A DNA stretch of 64,000 nucleotides, from assembly GCF_043641665.1 (NCBI RefSeq), contig NC_092190.1:17042048-17106047 (forward strand), given 5' to 3'. The notes under the pieces are model-generated. The model was not told where the DNA came from. It did not search any database and saw only the letters and a program-made list of their open reading frames with translations. This DNA comes from Enoplosus armatus (Eukaryota > Chordata > Actinopteri > Centrarchiformes > Enoplosidae). Within the stretch, counting starts at the first letter, position 1, and every line of letters starts with the position of its first letter. Positions 51,261-63,987 of the stretch are shown in pieces. The position numbers were made by a program, and so were the translations under genes.

Positions 51261-54200
51261 GAGATGCAGACACAGATATCTGCGCACTTGTGTGTGTCTG
51301 CAATGTAAAAACTAAAAAAAGTAAAAACGAATGTGATACTCTGTGATACTCCGAAACATAAGTACATCAGGTTGACTCCAGCTGAGTGTGTTTAGCTAAC
51401 TACTTAGCACATGCTCATATTGGCACCGGGGTCTTGCAGATTTTGCAGTGGTTTGCATCCACCATGTTGACTTCTCCTCCCGTTGCTTAAAAGTGGAAAC
51501 ACATTTCAGAAAGATGCGATTCAAGCCAGCACCACCACAAAGATGGGTCAACACCTCTTTGGCATAGGACACAGGTGAATATTGGTTTTTTTTATTGCAT
51601 GTTCACATTTCGTTGTACAGAGGTCTCTGGCCACAGATCTTAACAGTTAAGTTGTTTAGAAATGCTTATAGATTTTTGCCTAAGAGCATGCATTGTATTA
51701 AAAATCTCCAGAAACCTTCTTTTTTCTGATTTGAAGAAAGTTACATGAAGCAGGATTGTTATGTATCTTGTAGTACATGTGTCTGCGATGACTCATGGTC
51801 TTCTCTGTGATAAATAAACAATACAAACCATTGTAAAGACAGGTATCTACTTCAACCACTCTCTTATACTCTTCATTTGTAAGGCACTTAAGGCACAAAT
51901 TTTAATTTGTGATTCAGCATCGATCATGGTTTGAATGTGACTGCCAGCAACAAAGCAAATCTGTATTGATTAGGCATGAAGACCAACTACTAACTTTTCT
52001 AAACATATCTAATCAGCTGTTCATTGACCATCATTTCTTGAGTTTATTTATTTATTTATTTTCAAGTTTTTAAAAGTTTTTTAAGTTAAAAACCCATCTT
52101 TAATTTTATGAGTTTACTTGGAAATATAACATCCGTAGTCTCTGCATCTCGCTTGTTGTAGTTTTTTAGGTGGGGTTAAGGGTCAACCGGAGTTGATTGG
52201 ACCTTTTTTGAAGTTTAGTTAAAAGTAAAACGTTTCAGACTCAAACTAAACAAGTCTGACAAACGTTATTTTGTTAAATACTTTTTCCAGATTCAAAACT
52301 CAAACACTTCTTGTGAGCTGCCTTGAAAGTTTGAGTTACTTCAGTTACTTTTTTGCTTTGACAGTGTGTGTGTGTGTTTGCTATACACGTGTATTAAGAT
52401 TCTGTAAATTAAAACAAATACGCATTGGTGGAAGCTAAGATATTCAACAACGCGTAATACATGTTCATGTATGTGTGTGGCTGCATTTAGGTTATTTGAA
52501 AAACATATACAGCATGTGGACAGGGATCTCTCAGAAGTAATAGCTGGATTTCATAATGCAATCTTAGAAATAAGTGGTGAGAGGGGGTGGACAGGTGGAT
52601 GACTGCAGAAAGAGGCAAAGGAAGAGGAGGAAGGGGAGGAGAAGAAGGAAATGGCCTAGAAACAGGAGAGTTGCTTTAATCACAGGAAGCAGCTGGGTAA
52701 TTGTGTATGTCACTGAAAGCAATCAGAGACATATCGGGTTCGCAGTTGCAGCGACGCATCAGAACGTTCTTCCAGCAACTTGAGAGACTCTAATCAGACA
52801 GTCTTTTGTAGATGAAAAGCCGATGGGTAAAACTAACAATCTCGGATCTGCATGATGATATGCAATAACGTGGGAGGAGTGTCCAGATCGTTTTCATTTG
52901 TTTCACTCACCTGAAGGCAGATGTAGAAATTGTGCATCCGCAAAGATATTATGCCACCATCCACAAACTCAAAGTTGGTGTGAGAGTGTGCTCATCTGCA
53001 TGGAAACACACTAAACCATGCACAACTTAAGGGTTAGTTGTGTTAATGTGATCATCATTGCAAAACTGAATGAAAGCACACAATCAAACCTGTGTATGAC
53101 TGCTGTAACGTCAGTCTCTCGTATTGCTCTTGATGAGTATGTGATTTTTCATGGCACTGATTACCTTTGCTTCAACCATCAGTTTCTTCGTCATCATCTT
53201 CATCTTTCTCCAGTAAATGGAGCCAACCACACAGGTATGCCAACACTGTGCATAATCTGAGGCTTCATCAAAATCTAGATTGATTTGAGAATGTGCTTAC
53301 CTGGCATGGAGGCTTATTACACCATGCACACAAAGAGTTTGGAGTTAATGGTGTGCAGAATAGGGTGTAATAATGAAAGATTAATTAAAAAAATAATGAT
53401 TTGATGGCAAACCTGACGACACTGGTGCAGAATGCTCAGGGATGCTGACCGTCCATATTGTAGTGTCGGTAGTAGTCAAGATATTATTTAGCAACATCTT
53501 CCGTTGTAGATCACTGTGGGCGGTTTAATACACATACCTTTTTCAAGTTCTTGAGAAATGTTTAATTTTCTATGAAAGGTTATCTCTGGTGAGCCAATCA
53601 GAGGCGTTGATTCAGTCGCTGTCTGGTGCCTGTGGGTTGATGGAGGCCAATACTGAATCAAAGCACCCCAGATGTTTTTTCAAATATGGCACTGACTCAG
53701 CTGACCTGACACAGAGTGTTGGAGCTTAATCTGTAAAAGCAGGATCTGTCTTTGTCCTGTGCTTGAACTGTGGGTCTTTAAAAGCATTTGGCTACCAAAC
53801 CTGAGGATCAGACATTTTTAAAGGAGACAGGAAGGGCTTTAAATATAATCAAAGGCATATTTAAATTAATTCTAAAATGAATAGGAAGCCAATGCAGGAG
53901 ACGTGTTTTTAAGGCGTCTTTCCTATAGTCTTTATTTTTGGGATGAATATTTAATTAACTAATCAAAATCAAAATAAATGTTGTCGAACACTGAGGAATA
54001 TTGACAGTGCTGTCTGCAGTTCTGCATCTCTTTTTATTTTACACGTCAGACTCCTTAACTTTGACTGATGAGATACAACTTTTGTGGAAATATATTAAAT
54101 ACTACTATTTTGACATGTGCAATGATGTTCACTTACTCCATAAAGACCATGTACAATGCGAGTCTTTGCAGAGTATGAAATTATGTCGTAGCATCTAACA

Positions 54201-54884
54201 ATCCCTGCACCACTGCCCCCAATAATTACCACTTGTCATTTTTTCTTTTATGAGCGCTGGCACTACAAATGTGTCCATATTATAGCTTCTATTTTCCCAC
54301 AATAACTCTCAGCCAAAATGATTAACTTCTCAGTTATATGTGTCAGGCTTGTTTTCCTCTTTAGGCTTATTGCCGAAATCTGAATCTAATCTATGTCTCA
54401 TAAATCTCCCAATATGCCTCACCAATTCTTTGCACTTTTTTGCTTTATGTTGCTTTGACAAATACACATTCACACATTTATACAAGATGTGCTCACATAT
54501 TGAGAAAGAGAGACAATTACAAAGGCAACAGTCCATCAAACAAAATTGAAAACACTGAAACAGACACGATGGTCACAGGTCACAGATTAAACACTGGTAT
54601 GTTGACACGATTAATATGTTTTAGGTCAAGTACTGAACTCCAGAGTTTCTGAAGCTGTTTTTTTAAATTAATTTGTTCACATACATCAATGTTCATACAT
54701 TGGTTATGAATAGGTTTAGTTTAGTTTTCATAAGGGAATTATTATTTTAATGGTCAGATTTAAAGTCCTGGCAGAGAATCTTGGTATTAAAATAAATGAA
54801 TATTGTCATTAGTTGTCAAACACCCATGTACAATATGTTAAACCTTAATAGCATCATCTGCACTAGTCTGATTCTGTATGGGGA

Positions 54885-55440
54885 AAACCTCTGGCCCACC
54901 TTGATCTACGATGGCCCTCTGCCATGCCCCAAGCCAGCACCGACGTAATTATGCAGCAGTGGCTATGAATGAATAGTGTGTATTAAACTCCTGGCCTTCC
55001 CAGCCACCGTACCCCTCCCAGGCAACCCTCTCCCAGCATCGCGCCACGCTCTAACTAACTATGACAAATTAGCCCCACACTTAATTACTAGCTTGGGAAA
55101 ATCACAATGATGTTTATTAGGCGCGGCATCATAAAGCGGTGTGTCCATGCCCCGAGACCAAAGCGCCGTGCCGGGAGAAACACTAATAATAACAACAGCC
55201 ATACAAATTGGCTGAGTGGAATGACCGGGGGCCCCCAGGCGCTGGCCGGGGCGGGGTGAGGAGGAAGGTGACTTTCCATGGATGAATCAATATTGTTCTC
55301 CGCTGCGCTGCTGTGTGGGCTCCAGCTACCATTGTAGATCTGCCTGAGATGGCTGAAATCCACTGTGTGTGTCAGTGGGGTAGATTTAGCTGCTATCCTC
55401 ACTCCATTATGAGTTAATAGGAAAAAGGGAGCCACTGATG
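54885..55440. promoter_or_regulatory. Candidate conserved non-coding element, GC-richer block
   Basis: A distinct GC-richer island in AT-rich intron. It contains repeated homeodomain-type sites (CGTAATTATGCAGC near 54944, CACTTAATTACTAGC near 55078), AACAACAGCCATACAAATTGG near 55192 and a perfect 10-bp palindrome, GGGGGCCCCC, at 55227-55236. An antisense 115-aa open frame (55088-55435) has no domain. The mixture of AT-rich core sites in an otherwise GC-rich, repeat-free block resembles vertebrate developmental enhancers. No conservation data are available here. Confidence 0.4.
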
Positions 55441-55538
55441 AAAAATGCTGAATATATCACATTATAGTTTTTTTCTCTTTTGACATACAGTTATATGGGC
55501 ACGTGTATCTTGGGGGTCTTCTGTCTGATAAAGATTAA

Positions 55539-55565
55539 GTGTGTGTGTGTGTGTGTGTGTGTGTG
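55539..55565. repeat. (GT)n microsatellite
   Basis: About thirteen clean GT units. It separates two candidate regulatory blocks. Confidence 0.9.
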
Positions 55566-55760
55566 ACCACAGCTGGGCTGGTGGCACTGGCCTTGTGTTG
55601 AGGAGCGGTCATAAATAGAGCCTCCATGCTCGCTGGCTTATTAACAGCTGATTTATCTCTCTGTAAGGAATGTGCGCCCTTGGCACCCAAGCCCAGCGAT
55701 CGGCCCCAGGGGGCCCCAATTACCCGGTGCCATGTGTGTATATGAAGGTGTGTCAAGGGA
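55566..55760. promoter_or_regulatory. Candidate conserved non-coding element
   Basis: A second GC-richer block, with GGTCATAAATAGAGCC near 55607, TTATTAACAGCTGATTTATC near 55639 (an E-box, CAGCTG, beside an AT core), CCCTTGGCACCCAAGCCC near 55677 and GGGGCCCCAATTACCC near 55710. The GGGGCCCC palindrome echoes the one at 55227. Regulatory role is inference from composition only. Confidence 0.35.
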
Positions 55761-55851
55761 ATATTTTCAACTGCAGTGTCACGGATGTCGTGAGTGAGCA
55801 CGTGTCTTATGTATCAATGTAACTATTCAGTACCAGGGTCATCTTCATCAT

Positions 55852-55853
<2 letters not shown>

Positions 55854-55900
<47 letters not shown>
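55854..55900. repeat. Compound (CT)n(CA)n microsatellite
   Basis: About fifteen CT units pass into about nine CA units. Confidence 0.95.
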
Positions 55901-57582
55901 TTTTTATGCCACCTGTGGAGGGAGATACAGGGGGGAACAATAGGATGGGATACATTTATTGGACAGCTCTCTGCCTCTACAGTGTTTACCCTGCTCATGT
56001 GCCTTACCTTTTTTTCTCTTCTTTCTCTACCTCCCATACTTTTACATATAGGCCATGTGTATGAGTATGAATTGTGTGTGTTCATCATTATAAGCAGTGA
56101 CACTACATGCCATTATATTTTACTATGTTGGGATAGCCATGTAGCATTGATTTACTGCATTAAGGCTGAAGTTTAAAGGCCTTATCTCATTTCATTCATA
56201 ATGTTTGGCTTCACTCCCTTGTTCATTTCAAGGATATGTTTCCTCTATAGTCCTATCTGTAAAATGTCATGTTGATCGAATGTGTTTTTTTATTTTTATC
56301 TCTCCCTCTCTGATCTTTTTACCTCGTGAAAGGATTTCAGCAATATTTCACATGTTCCACTGAATGCTGACTATTGAATGCATCTTTTTTATCATCAGCC
56401 TGTCATTATTATGATGTCGATACAGTTTGTTTTTGGTAAGAGCAGTAAAGCATGAAGAAAATGAGCACTGAATCCTGCAGAATTTGCAGAAAATAAAGAT
56501 TTCTACGACGATACTTTAGGAAATGAAATTACTGTAATATTCGTGTTGCACTTTGCATTGTTTCTACAGGATTGTTATATTATTGTTAAACAGTTGTTCC
56601 TAATTATTACCCACAATAACATTTAACCTTACAATACATTTTATTTTTTTGTTGTGGCCGCAGATTTTCAATTGGTTTGTGAATTGAAGTTCCCTAGAGC
56701 TACTTATTGTACAACCATGCTGATTAAAGAACCTCTACAGATTGCCCTCAGTTAAGCCTCTACATTTAGAAAGGCTACAGTTTATAGCAGTTTATATATT
56801 GTTATATAAAGTGTTCGCCTGGTCTATCTTTGTCTGGGTATATGCTCAACATAATATACAGTAATTGTAATTAAATTATTACTGGAGACCGGAATATGAA
56901 TAATCATGACTCTTCAAAGTTTTGAAAGTTGATTCATCATCCCTCAAAATAGCGGTCTTTTACTTGCCATATTGCTGATTGTCTTCATTAATCTTCATCA
57001 GTGTTCACTCTCTAATCCATGTAGTGATCAGACTTCAGTTGTATTTGAACACTGTGTTTAGTTTTCATGTGGCAATCCAGTTGAATGTTTTTACAATAAG
57101 CAGATCACATGAATCTACTTCAGAATCTTCACATTTTAATTTTCTGGGGTGGAGTTGCACTTTGTGTTGCCCCCCAAACACATACTTCATGGCTTCATAC
57201 TGAGTCTGGAATACAGTGCTTACAATGATCAGTGAAGTGAAGTGCAAAATGAAAGACTCGCATGACTCCATGGAAGTGTTATCTGAGGGAAAATGAGTGT
57301 ATCAACACTTTGCAGTGTGGAAAAAACGTGGCAGTTTATCACTACACCGACACAGTGTTGAAAGTTTAATTTTTACAGTTATTACAGTTCGTTCCTGTGA
57401 ATCCCATCTGAGAAGCATTTATGAGGATGTTAGTTTTAATGTGAAGGTTGTTGAATTAAGAACATTGTATGCATCTGGAATCTGTAGTAATGCGAAGAGA
57501 GAGATTGACACCTCTGTGCTCATGTGGCTGCTCAGAGGCAACATCAACTAGCAGCTTCACACGTCCCACTCACTCCCTCATT

Positions 57583-59522
57583 CTAGACTTAGACTTAGAC
57601 TTAGACTTAGACTTTTTTATTCATCCCTCAGCAGGGAAATTTACACGTCACAGCAGCAAAGACAGAAAGGTGCAGAAACACACAGCAGACGACAGCACTG
57701 TGTCAAAAAGAATTAGAAGTATTCTTTTTTTAAAGAAACAACAATATACAAATAATAAATACAGATATAAAAAATATGGGGGACAAAATAAATATATCCA
57801 CGGAAAAATATAAAGTATGTACAAATTGTGCAGATTTATGTGCAGATTTATGTGCAGTTAAACAGTCTTATAGCAGTAGGGATGAACGACCTGCGGTAGC
57901 GCTCCTTCTTACACTGTGGGTGTAACAGTCTGCTGCTGAAGGAGCTGCTCAGGGCCTCCACAGTGTCGTGCAGGGGGTGAGAGGTGTTGTCCATGATGGA
58001 TGTAAGCTTGGCCAACATCCTCCTCTCCCCCACCTCCTCGATGGAGCCCAGCGGACAGTCCAGAACAGAGCCGGCTCGCCTAATCAGTCTGTTGAGCCTC
58101 TTCCTGTCCCTGTCCGTGCTGCCCCCCCCTCCAGCAGACCACAGCATAGAAGATAGCCGAAGCTACCACAGCGTCATAAAAAGTCCGGAGTAGTTTCCTG
58201 CACACACCGAGGGACCTCAGCCTCCTCAGCAGGTGAAGGCGGCTTTGACCCTTCTTGTACAGGCCTGAGTGTGGTCAGACCAGTCCAGTTTATTGTTCAG
58301 GAGAACACCCAGGAATTTGTAGTTCTCCACCACCTCAGTGTCCAAACCCTGGATGTTCACCGGTGTGATGCTGGATGACTTCCTCCTGAAGTCGATCATC
58401 ATCTCCTTCGTCTTGCTGGCGTTGATGTGAAGCTGGTTGAGCTCACACCAGCTGACAAAGTCGCTGATGACCTCCCTGTATTCCAGGTCGTTCCCCTCAG
58501 ACACACATCCAACGATGGCAGTGTCGTCAGAGAACTTCTGGATGTGACAGCTGACAGTGTTGTGTCTGAAGTCCGATGTGTAGAGGGTGAAGAGGAATGG
58601 AGAGAGAACCGTACCCTGGGGGGCCCCCGTGCTGCAGACCACCACATCAGACACACAGTCCCGGAGCCTCACATACTGTGGTCTGTTGGTGAGGTAGTCG
58701 ATTGTCCATGAAGCCAGGTGACGGTCCACTCCCGCTCCTTCCAACTTCACCCTCAGCAGTGCTGGCTGGATGGTGTTGAAGGCACTGGAGAAGTCAAAGA
58801 ACATGATCCTCACAGTGCTTCCAGTGTTGTCCAGGTGGGAAAGGGATCTGTGTAGTAGGTAGATGACAGCGTCATCTACCCCGATTCCAGGACGGTAAGC
58901 AAACTGGAGGGGGTCCAGCGTTGTGCTCACCAGGGGTCGCAGGTGTCTGAGGATGATCCTCTCCATGGTCTTCATAAGGTGAGAGGTCAGGGCGACAGGC
59001 CTGTAGTGGTTGAGTTCCCTGGGGTGCGCCGTTTTTGGTACCGGGACCACGCAGGAAGTCTTCCACAGGGCCGGGACTTTCTCTAGACTGAGGCTCAGGT
59101 TGAACATGTGCATGACCACCCCACAGAGCTGGTCTGCACAATCCTTGAGCAGTCTGGGGCTGATTCCATCTGGCCCCGAGGCCTTTCTCACCTTGATGGA
59201 TCTCAGCTGCCTTCTCACCTGGTCCGCTGTTAAGGAGAGGGGGTGGGGGGAGTTGTGGACTGGTGACAGTCTGGTGTTAATAAGGAAGGGGACGAGCAGG
59301 GGGGTGGAGTGGAGGGCAGCTTGAGGAGGTGTGAAGAGGGGGCAGGATAGGTGGGGGAGGGAGACTGGGCAGAGTCGAATCAGTTGAAAAACAGGTTCAG
59401 TTGGTTAGCCCAGTCCCTGTCTCCACTGTCCTGGTGTCTCCCCTCACCTTTTCCATGTCCAGAGATCTTCTTAAGTCCTCTCCAGACATCCCTGGTGTTA
59501 TTCTGACATCCCCATCTCTTTT
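57583..59522 (-). mobile_element. 5'-truncated non-LTR retrotransposon (CR1/L2/Rex-like LINE)
   Basis: The element reads on the minus strand, opposite to epha6. Its 3' end is at 57583-57614, a short tandem tail of AAGTCT units (seen as TTAGAC on the + strand). A small TTTCCC...GGGA hairpin and an AATAAA word (57616-57621) precede the tail, as is usual for fish LINEs of the CR1/L2/Rex group. The ORF2-like coding region follows from about 57850 to 59520. LINE similarity stops near 59522, where ordinary AT-rich intron begins, so the copy has lost its endonuclease and 5' end. Exact clade is uncertain. No clear target-site duplication was found. Confidence 0.9.
57848..59520 (-). pseudogene. Reverse transcriptase (ORF2) pseudogene of the LINE
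   Basis: The longest intact frame is 58226-59218 (330 codons; its first codon is GTG, and the frame is open a little further upstream). It carries the RT fingers start KASGPDGISPRLLK, then HYRPVALTSHLMK, LQFAYRPG, FFDFSSAFNT (catalytic Asp at codon 142), GAPQGTVLSP, FSDDTA (catalytic Asp pair at 58523-58528) and KTKEMMIDFR. The usual YADD/FADD box is FSDD here. Decay is clear: a frameshift near 58258-58264 moves the frame, another lies at the C-run 58122-58129, the C-terminal part continues at 57848-58147, and further upstream there is a frameshift between about 59290 and 59360 and a TGA at 59380-59382. It cannot make a full-length enzyme. Confidence 0.9.
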
Positions 59523-60189
59523 TAATCATTCATTTAAATTCAAACTAAATCAGTTCAATTAATTCAAAGTAATTTCACTTCAGCCGAAATCAGTGATACA
59601 ATATCAGGGAGAATTATTATTCCCAAATAAAAACAACCAGTTCAGTAACTGTGTGTGAAACCATGATTGTGAGCAAGTTGAATTGGAAAATTAAGAACAT
59701 TACTCGCATATCACTCTACCTTCCTCGGCAGCTGAAAACAGTGAGTACATTTGTTTGTCTTGTTAGTTATGTAGTGACAATCCTTTGGGTAATGATGGAG
59801 AAGGAAATTTCATCTGCTGTAGTTTGCATCACTCTCTGCATTCTGAACCCGTCTGCTCCCGCTGGACGGTGGGAGGATCTGCACTGATCACTGCTGAACT
59901 CATAGTAATTAAACTTGAACTGTTCAGTATCTTCATCACTCATTGCTCACACAATCTGTGCTCATTATATGTTATCACTAGGTAAGAGTTAAATGTTGAA
60001 AATACTATTGTACCAATTTCAATTTGTAGCTTATAGTTTTGTTTTGTTTTTCTAAATTGTTACTATATTAAGAGAGTTTCGTTAGCTGGTGCATATGATT
60101 GATGAAATGCCCGTATATGGTAACAATGACCACACAGCTAGCTTAAACACACACTTTACCATAGTGAATAACAAAACTTAAACTGCAAT

Positions 60190-60635
60190 AACTGATATTT
60201 TAGCCACTTGGGGGCAGCATAAACAAGCTGCAAATGCAACACTGACATATTATCACTTTCTAAGTTGATATGGTGAACTTGTTGGTGAACACTTGCCTAT
60301 TTTACACATCCAGCAGATACAGAGCAACAGCAACATTGTTTTCATTCATTTGGAGTCATGTTTCTAGCCACCTGAGGAATTTAATTCAATATTCAATCTC
60401 CTTTTAGCTTGGTCCCTACCAACTCCAAAGAAAACAGCTGCATGCTAACCAGAACAGTAAAGTTGAAGGCCAGAAAACCAACGCAATGAGCTGAAAGAGG
60501 CTATAAAGCTGAGTGGAACAGTAGAGTCACATGATAATTCTCTGTGAGTTTGTCACCACGAGCAACGTCTTTTACACATAGGTAGTCATGTGATCCATTG
60601 TTAATATAAGAATACTGATTTAACGTCAGGTGCTG
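60190..60635 (+). repeat. Dispersed repeat family, copy A
   Basis: It starts near CACTTGGGGGCAGCATAAACAAGCTGCAAATGCAACACTGAC (60207) and ends around GTGATCCATTGTTAATATAAG (60590-60610). The right-hand part, 60488-60610, aligns in the same orientation with 61727-61840. The block resembles a common teleost repeat that I remember. It has no coding capacity and no terminal inverted repeats that I can see. Confidence 0.55.
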
Positions 60636-61699
60636 ACATAACAATAGTAACAAAAAGCACATGTTGACAATTACTATGAATTTTACCTCGATAGTTTCAT
60701 GGAAATGAAAATAAAGTGAAGAAACTATCTCGATGGATCAACTATATATTTAGGTATCAACTTAAATACAGCACCCTATAATTTGTACCCTCTCCAGTGC
60801 AGCTTAACTTTTCATAATGAGAAGGTTACCTTTGTTTTCCTTTGTGGAATCTAGATCATCTTTCCATCACTGTGACTACAAGCTGAAAGATTCACCTGCT
60901 GTGGAAGTTTTAAGTGTTCACTATAAACAGCCTCTGACACCAGTGTTATGGTTTCTCTGTGGTCTTTTTCAGCCCTAGCCAACCCCATCTGAGTGACCTC
61001 AGCACCCAGGGGTGACTGAGGTCATCACACACCCACCACCAATTCCCTACACTGGCATCATACCAGTCCTCATGTCTCTTTCCTCCGTCTTCACATTCTT
61101 CTCTCTATCACACTTGTGATGAATACCAAGCAGATCAGAACAGGCTTCAGCTGCATTTCTGGAAATAATGAAGTGTTTGCTGCTATTTCTTTTTTGCTTT
61201 TCATATTCATCCTAACACGAAGAACACAGAGGATTTTTTTTCCCACTGTAGTTCATCTTGTGTGTATACAGTATGTGTTGCAGACTTTTCATCTTTTTGA
61301 AGTGATGATTAAAAGACTAATCATGCTAGAACAGAGAGCTGTGCTGTTAGGTAAAAGGGAGATGGATGTGACCTGTGGACAGTTAAATCTCTTCTTGTTC
61401 TCTTCTAGTTTGTTTGTAGATGTATTCAAGCTTGTACGTTGCTTCAAGCATATATATACAAGTGTAATGCATTTCACATAATAATTTAGCACTACACTAT
61501 AGTTGCTGTAGTAGCTTGACAAAACCATCCTAAATCTAGTTCAATTTATCTTTTTCCAGAGCTTTCAAGCACATCACAAAATCTTTATCAATGGATGGAG
61601 TTTTCTCAGTTAACATAGAGATGGATCTGTTGACATGCAAGCTCATTAGCTGTTGAGTTATTTCTCAAACCACCAATAAGTCATTTTTTGCCTCTTGTC

Positions 61700-61870
61700 C
61701 GAAGTTATGAGCCGGGAAACCAAAACATTGAGCTGAAAGACACTAAAACGCTGCTGAGGGGAACTGCAGAGTTGGCTAATAATTGTCTGTGGGCTCATCA
61801 CTTCGCACACGATTATTCACGTGATCCATTGTTAATATGTATATTATAGCCACTTTTAAGCAAACACGGA
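61700..61870 (+). repeat. Dispersed repeat family, copy B (partial)
   Basis: ATTGAGCTGAAAGACACTAAAACGCTGC (61727) through GTGATCCATTGTTAATAT (61821-61838) match the right half of the repeat at 60190. The left half is missing or too diverged to see. Order and orientation are the same as in copy A, 1.2 kb away. Confidence 0.55.
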
Positions 61871-63987
61871 TAAGAAGCCCTTGAAGTGCAATAGATATCC
61901 TGATTGCAGACCAAATGAGTCCTGCATTGAGTCTCATCATATTGTCTTGTCTTTGTGCCTGTGACGTTTGGAGCAGTCAGTGTTGGATCATCATCTGTTA
62001 TATATTTACTTCACAGTCCTTTCACAAACGTCCTCTGCTTTCCCAGGAGTGTGGTAGCAGAGGATTTATTCAGCCTTAACTGCTACAAGACAACTGTGCT
62101 TCTTCCATTGTGGATTCTCTGGTGTGACCATCTCAGACATCAACACAGTAAAGACAGCTTGCTGTTCACCAAAGGTTCCCCACACTTGAACTAACTAGAA
62201 AAGTGCTGAATTCACTTCACCCCTGCAGGAGTGTCCTGGTAGCCTAGGTGTCTAAACGCAAATGTAACCACAACATCCCTGCTTCCATTCCAGCTCACGA
62301 CACTTTTTGGATGTCATCCCTATCTCCAAGATGTATATGTATTCACGTATTCATGTATATACATATCATTTCCATGACATGTATATATTGTATATACACA
62401 TTTCATGCAGCTCAAATGAATTGTGCAGGATATCTTTCGTTGTTCGTTGATTTACATGTTATTATTAGAGCCCATGGACGTACATGTGACAGCCAACCCA
62501 CACATACTGCACCCACCCACCCTGCTTTTAACAAGGAGGAGTATAAGATATAGTGTATATTTTAAAGCTGAAGGAGAAAAGATCAAATCTAAGGAAATTC
62601 AAACTCACTCGTGGTGTGCCATGTCTCCCACTAATGCTATTCCAAAGACTTGTCAAAGACATGACATGTTAATCACAATGCTTCCTGAAGCTTCTTATTA
62701 CTGAGGATAGCAGATGGATGTAGCTCCTGACTTATTTTCTGGCTCATCTTTGACTTAGAAATGTGGTGATATATATTTACTATTTCTAAATAAATGACAA
62801 TCAGATTTACTTTACCCACTGCAGCTTTTAGATTATATATTATACTCAACTTTTGAATTCAAAATGTAATCATAAATATATCTTATCATTAATTGTGGGC
62901 ATGCACTCACAAATGTTAGATCTCATAACTTTATTGATTTGTTATAATAAGCTTCATTTCTGTGTGGATATTCTGCAAAGCCGGGTGAAGGGATCAGTCT
63001 GTACAACAACTACTGTACCAATAATGTGCAAAATATATTTAGATCAATCCACACTAACATGGCGCATGACAGTTAAAATGGGACCAACACTGACAGATGG
63101 GACTCATTGTTACTCACTGGCTGCCAGCAAACCAAAGAAGCTCTTGTGCTTCGGAGAAAAAAATCAGCGCTGCTTTGAAGGTGTTCACCCTCAGCGTACC
63201 CATGCCCCCTGACTGGACCTCTTTTTGTCTCCTTCTCTTGATGTCTGTCTATCTACTGAATAACTACAGTATCTCTTTCTGCTCCCCAGTCCGTAATCAT
63301 GACAGCAACCTTTGAAGTGGGACGCAAACAGATGAAAGAGAGCAGGAATAAAGGAAGACAGTTTTCAGAAAAGCAGGCAAGATGACACCATCCTCCTTGT
63401 GCTGTTGGATACAAGTTCATTTAGCATATAAATATTGCTATTAATACATTGTAAACTAGATTTTGATTTAGTCCTTGGTGGAAAATTTTACAATTCAACA
63501 CTTTTACTTCTATGTGCTGGTTGTTAAATCATCAGTGAAACTCCCAACTGTGCCGGTATCCCAAACCTATCACTAGACGGGAGGTTGATATTGGACAATC
63601 TGCAAAACCCCTGGTTATATTCAATTACAATGTTTTTTAACATCATTGCCAACGTTTTCAAAAATCCTTTTCCTCCACAACATGTGGGCATGGCAACTTC
63701 AGTACTTTTTGAATAACTATACACCACTGGACATAACACACAAAATGTATCTCCAAAGCAGTTTTTTTGTTGTTGCATTCGAGTGCTCTGTCTCCACAGG
63801 AAGACTCAAATGCTCGTATCATTTCAATCTCTTTATAGTCACTCTGTGCTGTGAAGCTCCTCTCATCTTTATTGAGCAGATGAGAGGGTCTCTGCGGTAA
63901 ATATGTGTTTGGTTTTACACTTTATGAAGCAGACCAACTTTCAAACTCACCCATCACTTTGAGTGCTTTTGGGAAAAGTTGGGTGCT

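Noticed and set aside
50858..51367. 169-aa open frame on the minus strand
   Set aside because: Same reason: antisense of a purine-rich tract, with Leu/Ser/Phe runs and overlapping frames.
52981..53335. Weak direct similarity between about 52981-53030 and 53288-53335 (GAGAnTGTGCT...CCATGCACA)
   Set aside because: The match is short and interrupted; I cannot separate it from chance without an alignment score.
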